DNA of 64,000 bases, taken from positions 10,845,045 through 10,909,044 of the forward strand of contig JAJEKV010000011.1 in assembly GCA_021234155.1 (NCBI GenBank). The letters run 5' to 3'. The first letter of the stretch is position 1; each line of letters opens with the position of its first letter. This document shows, in pieces, positions 36,666 to 46,159 of this stretch. A program made the translations under genes and the position numbers. This stretch comes from Isoetes taiwanensis. Taxonomy: Eukaryota; Streptophyta; Lycopodiopsida; Isoetales; Isoetaceae. The notes below the pieces were generated by a model that was not told the origin of the DNA, did not search any database, and saw nothing but the letters and a program-made list of their open reading frames with translations.

Positions 36666-38395
36666 ATAAAAAAGTATACGCATATTCCATGTACTTGGAG
36701 TAGCAATTAAATGGTATGTTTCTGGTTGTTTTTATGATAAGTATTGGCACCTCCCAAATATTGGGGAAAAGCAGATATGGTAAGTATCTAGCTAATGGGA
36801 CTATATGGTAAGTTCAGCAAAAGCATGACGGTAACTATAGTACAACCATGAGATATATTGGCTTCAAGCTGGTTAATTACTGATTTCTCAAGCTTATTTG
36901 TGCTAAAACCGTGTTTCATATTTGTTGTAAAGCCTCATGCTCAAGGAGGCATCTAGAAAAAAAAATGTCACATGATGGCTTTGCCAAATCATGCTTTTAA
37001 TTATTACAATCCATGGAGGATGAAATATCTTTAGATATTATATGGACCAGGATCTCGAGTTGTATGATTCTTATCCCAGGAGATGTTTCTCAAGGCAAAA
37101 TTGGGCTTCCAATATCTATACGAAATGACAAAAATGTCCAGGTAAGCACTACTTTTCCATTGGCTAAATTTTTAAGTTTAAGGGTTTCTGAAAACCCTAA
37201 CATGCAGCGTTTATGATGCCATGCTTACTTTGCCGCCATGCAATACTTTGCTAATGGCTTGTTCTTGCTTTTTTTGTATATGGCCCATAAGACGTGTTGC
37301 CAGCAAGCACGAATACATCAGACCTGATCTGTTTCTGCCGAAAAGGGCCTTTTACCCATTTTCGAACCATTTGCCAGCTCCAGTTTGTGTCTGCAAGCAC
37401 AAATGCTTTAAAATGATTTCTCATGCTAAATATGGACCTCTTCTCCAATTTCGAGTTTGGTTTCATGGAGTACTTGTAGTAATATGTCCATCACGGCTGC
37501 TATTTGGCATAAGAGGTTCTTTCTCTGAACAGAAAAATCTACTATATGGCCCATTCAAATCTATGAAGAAAAGGATTTGTGAAGCAAAGGGCTACAATCC
37601 GGTCTACAACCCAGTGCATATATTTAAACAGGGGCTCTAAGTGTTCCCCTTATGAGACATATTAATAGGCCAATTAGATATGTTATCCGATTTCTGCAGC
37701 CAATATGATATGCTAGTTATGCGTTTCTTGCTAAGTATTCTCAGAAAAATCTACTGTGATGTTTAACAGTGATATTTAATTCATTTTAATTGCTATGTTA
37801 TCTGAACCGTACATTCTTAGTAGACTCTCATTTATCAAGAGCAAAGGGTACATTGGGTGAAGGGCGAAGAGCCAAGAATCACCTAATGTACCTTTTGGCC
37901 CTTGGGTCGTTACCGAGTCTATCGCTAACGTTCTCATGATTGGCTGCAGGTACGTGGTGATTCTTCTCCCAATGCATTTGCTTTGCTGTTATGGTGATTG
38001 GTTGCTCGAAACGGATGTATGGTCTTGGATACAAAGGCTTAAAGATATGCGGGATATAAAACTGAAATGAATACGGGTTTGAGAAAAATCTGAATTTTGT
38101 ATTCGCTATAGGCAAAATCTATTACTAGGGTAAGTGCATTTGCTGTTATGCATAATAAGACATAGTATACAGGTTTTGTTTGAGGAAAGAACTGACTCAG
38201 AACAAAAAGATAACTCAGGTCATACATATGTGATGATCATGCATGTATATGCTATTATAAGATCATGTTTTTGAATATATGGAAATTTTGGTACGCACAG
38301 ATTCACGTGGTTGTATGATTCCTGTGGTGCTAAATACTTTGCTCTGTTTAAATAATCTATTCATGCATTTCTATATGGAAATGTCATTAGAGATC
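36666..38395 (+). repeat. Unit B5 (truncated)
   Basis: First 1730 bases of the unit, ending at ...CATTAGAGATC. The next base starts module A copy 2. Confidence 0.9.
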
Positions 38396-38397
38396 TG

Positions 38398-39418
38398 TAA
38401 GAACTGTAAAAGACACTAGGAGCATCAATTTTGTCCATGTCGCTAATTTAGCTTGTCCTACTCATGCATATGAGGCATCTATCTTGTTTCTATGCATATT
38501 GCCTTGATGCACAATGGGAGAAATGCTTGAACAAGGATTACGTAGATGATTGGGAACTTGTGGTTATTGTGCCCGACAAGGTTATAATCGATGAATATGA
38601 GTTGCGTAGATTGGAACGAGCCCATTTCTCTAAACGTGTAGTAGCGTTGAGTGACTTGTTAAGAGAAGGAGATAATTTTGCTGTCGCAACTCCAAAGCAC
38701 GATGAAAAGGGCTCGTTATTTTGAATAGTATTGTGCACAAAGGAGAAACATCTGGTGAAAACTGATTTTGAAGTTAATGGGCAATGGTTCTATGAAGGAG
38801 AAGAACTTCTAGAGGGTATTTACTATCAAAAAGTTCTGAGATCACGTACAAGCTACATTTTATGGTCCAATGCTTCAAAAGCCATTGTTTATGCCAGCCA
38901 GATTTGTGCAATAAGAATTGATATGCCACAAGCAAAATATAGATTGAGAGGAGACCAAGTAGCTTACAATAATCGCCCAAGTCGATAGTGAGAAGATTCT
39001 AGACAACCTTCCGAGGTGTTATCAGACGAAGAGGATTGAAGAGATCAAACTATAAGGTATATTACCTTAATTTATTTTCATTTTGAACACTTCTTGCAGC
39101 TTTGTGAATTACTAGAAATGGTTTGATTACAGGATTCTGAAAATGGTTAGAAGGGGATTGAAATGTAACATTTTTTTTTGTTATTTGCAGATTATGAATC
39201 CTTACCACAAGAAAAGGAAAGTAGGTGCTCTAAAGTTGGAGCTTGTCAATGGGAAAAAAGAGTTGTGTCTTGAATCTTTGAAACACTTTGTGCTCGTTGC
39301 TGCAACAGATAGTAAGGTTGTCTTTGTCGACAAAACACTGATATAAGTGCTTGTACATGGCAATATATATTGTACTTCGGCCATAATTGATCTACATAAT
39401 CTTGTTCTTTTTGCCTCC

Positions 39419-39420
<2 letters not shown>
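38398..39420 (+). CDS. Module A, copy 2: unrecognised 3' gene segment
   Basis: Direct repeat of 24573-25598 and the more intact copy. An 86-codon frame (38464-38724) and an 85-codon frame (38731-38988) almost abut, and a single frame correction would join them. After two intron-like gaps the last exon starts at about 39190 and ends with TAA at 39344-39346. The sequence then holds a short AT-rich 3' region and stops at GCCTCCAG next to a T34 run. Composition is charged and hydrophilic, with no membrane segment and no motif I can name. Being flanked by intron-like signals argues for a host-gene fragment rather than a simple transposon. Confidence 0.45.
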
Positions 39421-39455
<35 letters not shown>

Positions 39456-39955
39456 AAGGACGACAAGCTTTATTCGCCAACTAAAAACTAGAGCAACATA
39501 AAATGCAAAGACAGGATTATAACCCCAGTGGACAAACCGATCCGACTGAGCACAACCACCTGCCTATGCAAAAGAATGAATCTGAAGGTAAGTATGCCAG
39601 ATCAGTACTTTCTTCTCCTGATCAAGAGAAGAACAATTGTAAGCCATAACAATTTTATTTTGCGTCCACTGAAGAATAATCTCATCTGCAATATCTACGC
39701 CCTTAAAGATAAACAACCTCCTTCTCTTCCAGATTGACCATAAAAGCCAGCCACATGCGAGATGAAAAGCTCGTTTTCATAGTTTGGGCCAAGCATCAGG
39801 ATAGATAGCAATCAAAATTTGGTGGCTAGATCGAGACGTTCCAAATAGGATCAACAACCAAGACCATGTCTGCCGAAGCCGCTCACACAAGAAAAAACAA
39901 TGCTCAATACTCTCAACCCTCCAGTTATCTTTCCTGAGAAGTGTCTTTTATTAGT
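39421..39955 (-). mobile_element. 5'-truncated plant L1-type LINE
   Basis: Minus strand: a poly(A) tail (T34 on plus, 39421-39454) is preceded by an AATAAAGC signal and a short 3' UTR. Upstream is a reading frame with IEHCFFLCERLRQTWSWL, KRAFHLACGWLLWSIWKRRR and HTYLQIHSF before a stop. The same blocks occur at the 3' end of the element at 59420-61620, so it is the C-terminal end of a plant L1 ORF2. Only about 500 bases were copied. Confidence 0.85.
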
Positions 39956-40247
39956 TCTTGCACTAACAAGAATTGACATGATGATTCGATACAGTCATCG
40001 ATGGGAAAATATATGAAGTGTACGCCTAGACTAATCCTAGATAGTAGTAATCACTACTATCTTTATACGTAATATCAGTAATAATCCAAGTAGTACTATT
40101 TTACTTCACTAAAGGCTTTTCAGAAACTGAAAATATCGTACACGCTTTAAGCATTAATGTGCCAGATTCTTCTAGACTTAGCATGCAATCGTTGTCCTCC
40201 TAATGCTTTATATCCGACCTTTTTTCCTTCATCTTCGGTTGCCAAGA
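39956..40247. other. No gene seen
   Basis: AT-rich, stop-rich. A short inverted repeat, TAGTAGT...ACTACTA, occurs near 40042-40060. Confidence 0.4.
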
Positions 40248-40379
40248 ATGCCTGAATTACTAACAGAAAGAGAAATCAGGAAAGCAATACAGATGTTGAG
40301 TCGGGCTCGTGATCCAGCATGGTTTGCATTGAAGCAATTTGGCGACCTGGTGGATCTGATTCGAGAGCAGCAACTTTAA
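40248..40379 (+). CDS. Small hydrophilic exon-like frame
   Basis: A 43-codon frame with a natural protein composition (contains EREIRKAIQMLSRARDPAWF) ending in TAA. It is too short to be listed among long frames. No family recognised. It may be the last exon of an unknown gene or part of the cluster up to 43.4 kb. Confidence 0.3.
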   Translation: MPELLTEREIRKAIQMLSRARDPAWFALKQFGDLVDLIREQQL

Positions 40380-40441
40380 ATCTCGAAGGACTTTAGTGTG
40401 GAGGATGACATTTTGGTTGAAAGTTTTTTTTTTTTTTTAAG

Positions 40442-40699
40442 ATGGATAGGATGGAATTCATGTGCAGAGATGGCATGGTTATAGACAGGGAATTTTCCAC
40501 TAAGATGATGTATATAGAGGACCAGCATGAAATACTCCATGAAATATTCATGGCAAGAACCGATTGTACTAGAGACGATTGTGGTATCTTAGAGGACAAC
40601 ATTTCCAGCAATGGTTTGGGAGAGTTGCTTGGAAAAGCTTCTGATTTACAAATCCGATTTGGTGACTTCCACTTCAGAGCTTGGCAGGGAAAAAAATAA
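40442..40699 (+). CDS. Unrecognised 85-codon frame
   Basis: Begins MDRMEFMCRDGMVIDREFST and ends FGDFHFRAWQGKK. It is acidic and hydrophilic with four cysteines. The repeat at 40719-41140 begins just beyond the stop, and another exon-like frame begins on its other side after a GGTTTCAG acceptor-like sequence, so the two may belong to one gene. No homology I can name. Confidence 0.35.
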   Translation: MDRMEFMCRDGMVIDREFSTKMMYIEDQHEILHEIFMARTDCTRDDCGILEDNISSNGLGELLGKASDLQIRFGDFHFRAWQGKK

Positions 40700-40718
40700 G
40701 GAACTTCTAAATCCAAAG

Positions 40719-41140
40719 TGGTGAAATAGACTTGGCTAAAGTATGCCAAAAGTTGAGATGAAATCTTCTACCGTTTAGCTAATCTTTTCGAATTTTGCCA
40801 CCTCTACTTTCTTACGTTTGGCTAAACTTATATTTAAAAATAAAAAAATCTTCTATCATTTGGCTATTTTGCACTAATTTAAGACCTAAATATTAACTGA
40901 TCATAATATATATATAAAGGTTATAAAACAATTTAGCTAAAGTACATCGAAATTTGAAGTAAAAGCTTCTAAGTTTTGGCTAAACTCTCCAATTTTTTGC
41001 ACTTATACTTTCTTACGATTAGCTAAAGTCGGATGAAATGGAGGTGGGGCGTGAAATAGACTTGGCTAATATTTTCTTTTTTTTGGCCCAAAAAGGGCCA
41101 TAGTTTAGCCGTTTTTTTTCCCAACAAGTCTAAAATTTCG
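40719..41140. repeat. Repetitive, MITE-like segment
   Basis: GTGAAATAGACTTGGCTAA occurs exactly at 40721 and 41051. Segments around CTTTCTTACG(T/A)T(T/A)(G/A)GCTAAA recur about 200 bases apart. The right end carries an imperfect reverse complement of the left end (AAATTTTAGACTTGTT), and GGCCCAAAAAGGGCC is palindromic. Suggests a degraded non-autonomous element; ends are not precise. Confidence 0.4.
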
Positions 41141-41180
41141 CCATTTAGCTAAGATTAGCCACTAATTTTTTCCCTGGAGC

Positions 41181-41800
41181 TTGGTTTCAGATGTATTCTA
41201 TTGGAAAGAACGGGATGGTTGCACTTGTGAACTAAGGCAGACCTTGAGCAAAGGAGCTAGTACTGAACTCACAGATGTAGAAATGACCCAAGAACTCATA
41301 AGCTATAATCTGTTAAGTAGTCGAGGATGCAGAATCAAAGAAGGTAATGGTTTTTTCAACCCCTATGACACACAATATTGTGTCTGTGAGAACTGTCAGC
41401 AAATGCCACTACCGGAGCTGCATCTTTGGGAGGACAATGAGAAGACCATTGGTTCTTTTCCTATTTTAAGTAAAAACACCTACATAAAGGCACAACATGT
41501 TCAAGTTTTTCAAAAAAATATTGGATGGAAGAAAATGGATGACAGAATCAGCAGGAAATGGTAGTTTATTTTTGGAGGTCCACTTGCTGAAATGCATGCT
41601 CTTAGTTGCACCTATGTTTTTACATGCAAGATGTCACCTGATCGAAAGAGGGAAGGTTTGTGCACTGCTGTAGATGCAAGAAACAGATTCAATCCAGCAC
41701 TGATTACCAAGTGTGGTGCCTATACTGCAACTATCTTAAGATTTCACAGGGAATTGCTTGAGCTTACTGCCTCTACTTCCACTTTATTTGTAAGTTATAT
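41181..41800 (+). CDS. Cysteine-containing exon-like frame with one stop
   Basis: Two frames, 41181-41564 and 41592-41800, are in the same register and are separated only by a TAG. Residues include RDGCTCELRQTL, QYCVCENCQQMPLPELHLWE (a CXCXXC cluster) and, after the stop, CTYVFTCKMSPDRKREGLCT. The left edge has a TTGGTTTCAG acceptor-like sequence and the right edge a CTTTATTTG|GTAAGTTAT donor-like site. Natural composition over about 200 codons suggests real coding ancestry. Family not recognised. Confidence 0.4.
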
Positions 41801-41929
41801 CCGTCTCCTTTCTGTTTGGCTTAAACTTCAAGCAAGAAATATTTTTTGTAACCAAATTCGTCTAAAGTACTTTTGTTTGAAAGGGTTAAACTTTCCATTT
41901 GCAAAAAGTCTCTTGTAACAGGTATACGT

Positions 41930-42297
41930 AATATAAAGTGTTTTGCAACCAAGTCTTGAATGGTATAAAATGTTACAAGATATTCTAGTCATAACGCTCC
42001 ATCTTGCCAAATCAAAAATTACTAAGTCAAGAAGTGCCAAGTTGTTCTTTTGGCATAATAGTAAAGTGTTTCAGAAAGGTGATGCAAGTTTTCTTAGGTT
42101 TAGGGTTTTCATCACTATATTCCACATTCACAAAATTTACATCACAAAATTACGTCATTTTTCATCTTTGCTAATTATCCCACAAGAATATAAAAATTCT
42201 CATTTAAGAAACCAATAACAAAAACATTATCCCACATGCATAACCTAAACATGAGTGGGGTGGGGATATGAAATGGTTGTATGACCATGGCCACTAA
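41930..42297. other. No gene seen
   Basis: AT-rich. A 91-codon chance-looking frame at 41943-42218 has no motif. Confidence 0.4.
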
Positions 42298-42463
42298 CTA
42301 TGGCTTCCACTTCAAAGAAGAATGAAGAAGCAGAAGGGTGGGTTGCTTACGAGCATCTCACCGAACCCTAAGGTCGGCCAACATAAGTGGGTTTGCAAAC
42401 CCTCGATCGGCCTGGTTTGTCGAAACTGTGGCATGGTGAAGAGGGGTTCCTTAGAATTTGGAG
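42298..42463 (+). pseudogene. Possible SNF2 (CLASSY/DRD1-like) Cys-motif exon fragment
   Basis: A short plus-strand frame reads GQHKWVCKPSIGLVCRNCGM and ends at a G|GTAGGTAG donor-like site. The pattern of a His-led stretch, IGLxCRxCGxV and Lys/Arg resembles the small cysteine motif just before the helicase domain in plant CLASSY/DRD1-type SNF2 remodelers, which act in RNA-directed DNA methylation. That comparison is from memory and rests on about 20 residues. No helicase motifs were found nearby, so at best this is a fragment. Confidence 0.25.
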
Positions 42464-42989
42464 GTAGGTAGCCTCCAAATTTTTGGAATCAAGTAGAAAG
42501 GGTTATACTTCCCTAAGGAAAAAAAGTTTTTTTGTAACTATTTCCAGTAATATATAAAGCTTTTACCAAATATTTTGCAAATTTTACCAAAATAACCTTT
42601 GTATTTCAAACATTTTCTTAAATGCCCTTGGTCAACAAAATACCATTTTTTTATAGCATATTTACCTAAATGCCCAATTATTAATGAAATTACCAAAATG
42701 CCTCTCAAATATATTAAAATTTAGCAAGATGCCCTGCTTCACAAAAATGGACACATTAACAAAATGGACACACTAACAAATTTTCTTTCAAACATGGTTA
42801 AAAAAGAAATCTAAGTTGAAATCTTAGAAAATTCTACACATATTCCAGTCATATCCATCTTAACTATCACACCATATCTTAATCATACCACCTAAAGATA
42901 CCATTGCACGGAAAACATTTGGGCCTACAAAATTAAATGCTCACTAGCCTTTATGAACTCGTAAGGGGGGGACTCTTCTCGGTCCAATT

Positions 42990-43440
42990 TTGCTTGCATT
43001 CAAAAATGCCGAAGCATTCTACCGACGGATCTATGGAAGAATTGGGCGCCAAAGAATTGCATGTCTGCAAAAGGGACAGGCGAGAATCGATCACCATACC
43101 ATTGCGAAACTTTTAAGCCCATCATGAATTGGCTGTTGAAAGCGGATGTTGTAGAAGAAGAAACTAATGACATTGAGCGGTTGTATACCGATTCTTCTTG
43201 AGATGATAGCTCGACGCCCGCCGGATAACATGGATTTATATGAGTGAAAACCAAACGAGAACTTCTAGATTCCCAAGAAGCCCTTGAGCGGGAACTTAGC
43301 AAAGAAGAAGGTCGTGAAGAAGATTTAGATGTCGATTATTTTGAAGCCAATCCTCTTTGGTCGATGATAATGAGGAAGAAGAAGAAGATAATTTAGCTTG
43401 GTTGAGGAATTGAATGATTTTTATGTCTGGCTAGGTATTT
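42990..43440 (+). pseudogene. Acidic coding-like remnant, unrecognised
   Basis: The plus strand contains patches such as MNWLLKADVVEEETNDIERL and ERELSKEEGREEDLDVDYFE followed by a run of Glu/Asp codons, interrupted by several stops and shifts. The acidic composition looks like a low-complexity region of a nuclear protein. No family recognised. Lies between the 42.3 kb motif and the LINE. Confidence 0.3.
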
Positions 43441-43659
43441 ACTTAAGTTATGTTGATCTCCTTCTTTAATTTTAGTCTTATCTTCTGTTGATCATTTTCT
43501 AACTTTTTGAATTCAACAGGTGCAGCTACTGAGGCATGATGTGGGAGTGTTTTCCTTGTTAGGTGGACAAAACTTCAACAAAAACCCCGAAATAGTTTGC
43601 ATGTTTCGGCCCTTTTTGCTTGCATTTGTTTGGGCCCTTTTTTTTTTTGTTTATTTGTT

Positions 43660-43810
43660 GTGTAAATCCAGGCCTTAGGCCTTTCTAAATCAGGCCTTAA
43701 TGCCTTATGAAACATTCGACCTAGTGCCCATATGAATTCAGGCCATCGCGCCTGTGTAAATCGAGGCCATTGTGCCTTATCTTTGTAACCAGGCCTTAAT
43801 GGCTCCAAGC
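43660..43810 (+). repeat. Short-period AGGCC repeat
   Basis: Five loosely spaced units of about 20-50 bases, each around a (T/G)CAGGCC or GAGGCC core followed by TTAxGCC or ATxGCGCC, so that each unit can fold on itself. Next to a LINE tail on its right. Confidence 0.5.
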
Positions 43811-43870
43811 CTTTTATAAAATTAATTTGTGTATTATTGTAAGCCTAATGTTTCCTTGTCTGATGTAACA

Positions 43871-43913
43871 GAATAGAATAGAATAGAATAGTTTTTTTAT
43901 CGTCCACTGAGAC
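43871..43913 (-). mobile_element. Very short tail-only LINE insertion
   Basis: Four GAATA units followed by GTTTTTTTATCGTCCACTGA, the reverse complement of the 3' terminus seen in full at 48783-49312. Only about 45 bases of the element. Confidence 0.7.
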
Positions 43914-43923
43914 CAAACTAAAG

Positions 43924-43943
43924 TAAGCAAAAACTCAGAATTT
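43924..43943 (+). repeat. Target-site duplication, left
   Basis: TAAGCAAAAACTCAGAATTT, identical to 48219-48238. Confidence 0.92.
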
Positions 43944-44087
43944 AATCTTTCCTTATCTTATGTATCTTGCTTTTCTGGCTTTTCGATGTCCTTGAAGACG
44001 ACCTCCCGAAAGAGAGAAACAACATCGGAAGAGGCTCGGACTAAGATGAGATGAGCTGCTCCGATTACCAGTGGCCTAACCTGTGAA

Positions 44088-44960
44088 TTGAAAGCTTCAA
44101 GAGATGAAATCAAATTCATTACAGATGAATTGAAAGCAACTAGGGAAGAGCTACGAAATGTCAAGGGAGAGATGAAGGCTGTGAAAGAAGAACTGCAGGC
44201 AATCAAGAGTGATATAAAAGAGTTGAAATCTGGAATAACTGAAGTAAAAGAAACTTTGGAAGAAGAGTCCCAATCTGAATCTGATTCTGATCAAGAGCAA
44301 ATAGTAGAACAAATTACCGCTAAATTAGAAAACAGAGTCACATCTTTATTTGCACAAGAGCAAATAGTAGAACAAATTACCGCTAAATTAGAAAACAGAG
44401 TCACATCTTTATTTGCACAAGGACAAGAGAGAATTTCTGAACAGGAGGAAAGGAATGTGAGAGCAAAAAACTTACTTATTGCGGGTTTGAAAGAAGAAGA
44501 AGGTGAGAACATTACTGACACAATTGATATCTTTTTTAGAGAATGCATGCATTTGGCAGATCCAGGGGTGATGTTTTGCAGGAGAATTGGCAGAAAGGGA
44601 GCTGGCAGAAACAGGTTAGTATTGCTGAAATTTGTCTCAATAGAAGCACGGACAAGAGTTGCACAACACAGAAGCCATTTGAAAGGGCAGAAGCTTTGGC
44701 TAAATGACGATCTAACCGTGCAGCAACAAAAAGAGAGAAAGCAACTCTTAGATGAAGTGAAAAGACTTAGAGGCGAAGGAAAAATCATTACATTGTTAAT
44801 GATAGATTGGTTGTTCGCGGGGCATAGGGAAGCGATGCCTCGGGCTTTAATTTGGAATGTGCATGGACTAAGTGAAAATACCATCATCGGTAATGATGTT
44901 TTGTTTCAAAACTATGACATTTTGGTTTTTCACGGAAACATGGGAATCGAGAAACAATGA
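44088..44960 (+). CDS. LINE ORF1: coiled coil plus RNA-binding-like domain
   Basis: A 290-codon frame. Residues 1 to about 140 are rich in Lys/Glu/Leu with heptad-like spacing (coiled coil). A 63-base exact tandem duplication (44295-44357, 44358-44420) repeats a 21-residue block beginning EQIVEQITAKLENRV. About residues 125-235 (RAKNLLIAGLKEEEGENITD, FCRRIGRKG, RLVLLKFVSIEARTRV, LKGQKLWLNDDLT) follow the RRM-like fold of LINE ORF1 proteins, which bind element RNA. In another frame the domain appears to end IVNDRLVVRG. As read, the frame then runs into the start of the endonuclease (ALIWNVHGLSENTI), probably because of a frameshift, so the natural ORF1 end is near 44815. Confidence 0.75.
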   Translation: MKASRDEIKFITDELKATREELRNVKGEMKAVKEELQAIKSDIKELKSGITEVKETLEEESQSESDSDQEQIVEQITAKLENRVTSLFAQEQIVEQITAKLENRVTSLFAQGQERISEQEERNVRAKNLLIAGLKEEEGENITDTIDIFFRECMHLADPGVMFCRRIGRKGAGRNRLVLLKFVSIEARTRVAQHRSHLKGQKLWLNDDLTVQQQKERKQLLDEVKRLRGEGKIITLLMIDWLFAGHREAMPRALIWNVHGLSENTIIGNDVLFQNYDILVFHGNMGIEKQ

Positions 44961-45640
44961 TTGTTGACAATTCACGGTTTTGAAGTTATAGATTCAGCTG
45001 GAATTTCATAGGAAATGATAGAAGGGGATGGGCGGGATAGCTTGCTATGCAAAAGAAAGACATTGTAAAATTAGTTACAATAGAGAAGAAGGATGCATAT
45101 CATAATATATCGGTTGACAATTCACACAAGTAGGATTGTTATATACATGGCATTTGCATATTTTGCGCCATTAGATCCACAACATGCAGCGATATACACA
45201 AATAAAGGTTTAAGTCTGAGATGATCCTTTTCTTCATTTAGCCTCGATGTATTAACATTTAAAAGCGAGAAAGGACCAGCTTTCATAGTAGGTGATTTGA
45301 GCGGGAGAATCAGCAATAAATAAGCCATATTGTTGTCGGAGAAGGCAATGAACGTGGCTAAATGAACTGGTAGGAGCAGGACACATGGCCACGATCATCC
45401 ATGGACACCATGCAAAATAAGATGGGTAGGCATGTTCTTACACTATGTGAATCATTTGATATGATAATCTACAATGGTCTTGAAAGATATCCTAGCTCGG
45501 AGGATTTACATGCTACCGACCAAATGGTTCTAGCAACGTGGATTTGCTAATTGGTGAACCAAAAAAGTTTGCGACTTGTGACGAATTCATGGTGCTTGGA
45601 AGTCCGGACTTCGGATCATGCACCTTTGCACATTTGCTTG
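44830..45640 (+). pseudogene. LINE endonuclease region (APE-type), broken
   Basis: Starts with RALIWNVHGLSENTI, the N-terminal signature of APE-like LINE endonucleases, followed by NYDILVF. The usual ETW motif appears only after a frame change. Later MGRHVLTLCESFDMIIYNGL and ERYPSSED match the middle of the domain, and SDHAPL at about 45611 is the C-terminal catalytic SDH motif. This enzyme nicks target DNA to prime reverse transcription. Many stops and shifts lie between the motifs. Confidence 0.75.
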
Positions 45641-46159
45641 AATATGAAATCAACGACAAAGAGACGCTACCGGTCTTGCCACAGTAGAAACTAAGAGTGA
45701 ACTATAAATTAGCTTCAGATTATAAAGATGTGTTGACTCATAAACTAGAAAACATAGCATGGGAAGATAGCTTAGGAAGTATGCATATTCAAAGTCTAAT
45801 CTTTTGGATCACGGCATCCTCTGTTTTTGGCTATTCAAACCCTGAGGGGAGAAGAAAACGAGATAGTAAATGGTTTGACAAAGAATGTTTTGAAGCAAAG
45901 TTGAAGTTTAAGGACTAAAGAGGCACAAGAATTGAAAGTTCTGAAACATAGTGAAAAGAAAGAAAAGGCATGGTTAAGGAATCACCAAGATATGGTAATG
46001 ACAGGGCAGGAGATAGATCCAAAAAGATTTTTCAATAGGCTTAAAAAACATATGGAGACAGCCACTATATAAAGAGATGATCTATTTGGATTGGTGAAAG
46101 CCTTATATCGGACTCAGAAAGTGAACAAGGTTTTCATTTCATCGTAGAAACTCATTGCT

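Larger units (their letters stand above)
25615..38395 (+). repeat. Tandem array of ~2.69 kb unit B (4.6 copies)
   Basis: Head-to-tail units start at 25615, 28309, 31003, 33690 and 36666, each at an ATAAAAAGTAT landmark. Spacings are 2694, 2694, 2687 and 2976 bases; the last includes a 275 bp insertion. The fifth unit stops at 38395 and jumps to module A copy 2. Units 1, 3, 4 and 5 are nearly identical over long stretches; unit 2 and patches of the others differ mainly at CAG/CTG. Each unit carries conserved short frames: a 62-67 codon frame starting MEDEISLDIIWTRISSCMIL that runs across a CAG|GTAAGCA splice-donor-like site; a frame containing CKHKCFKMISHAKYGPLLQF; and a 75-codon frame starting MGPIGYATSKITCLSNVVQA. 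No protein family recognised. Unit ends carry a strong imperfect palindrome. Confidence 0.9.

Noticed and set aside
26161-38115. Minus-strand frames of 71-151 codons repeated in each B unit (for example starting MKPNSKLEKRSIFSMRNHFK)
   Set aside because: They are antisense to equally conserved plus-strand frames. They persist because the units are near-identical, not because of demonstrable coding constraint.
25615-38395. CRISPR-like or centromeric satellite array
   Set aside because: Units are ~2.69 kb with no short repeat-spacer pattern, only 4.6 copies, and bounded by gene-like modules.
24573-39420. LTR retrotransposon with module A as LTRs
   Set aside because: A copies are direct repeats of about 1 kb, but they carry exon/intron-like coding sequence, lack consistent TG..CA ends and target duplications, and the interior is a tandem array without gag-pol.
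44291-44887. 198-codon minus-strand frame
   Set aside because: Antisense shadow of LINE ORF1, including a mirror of its 63-base duplication.
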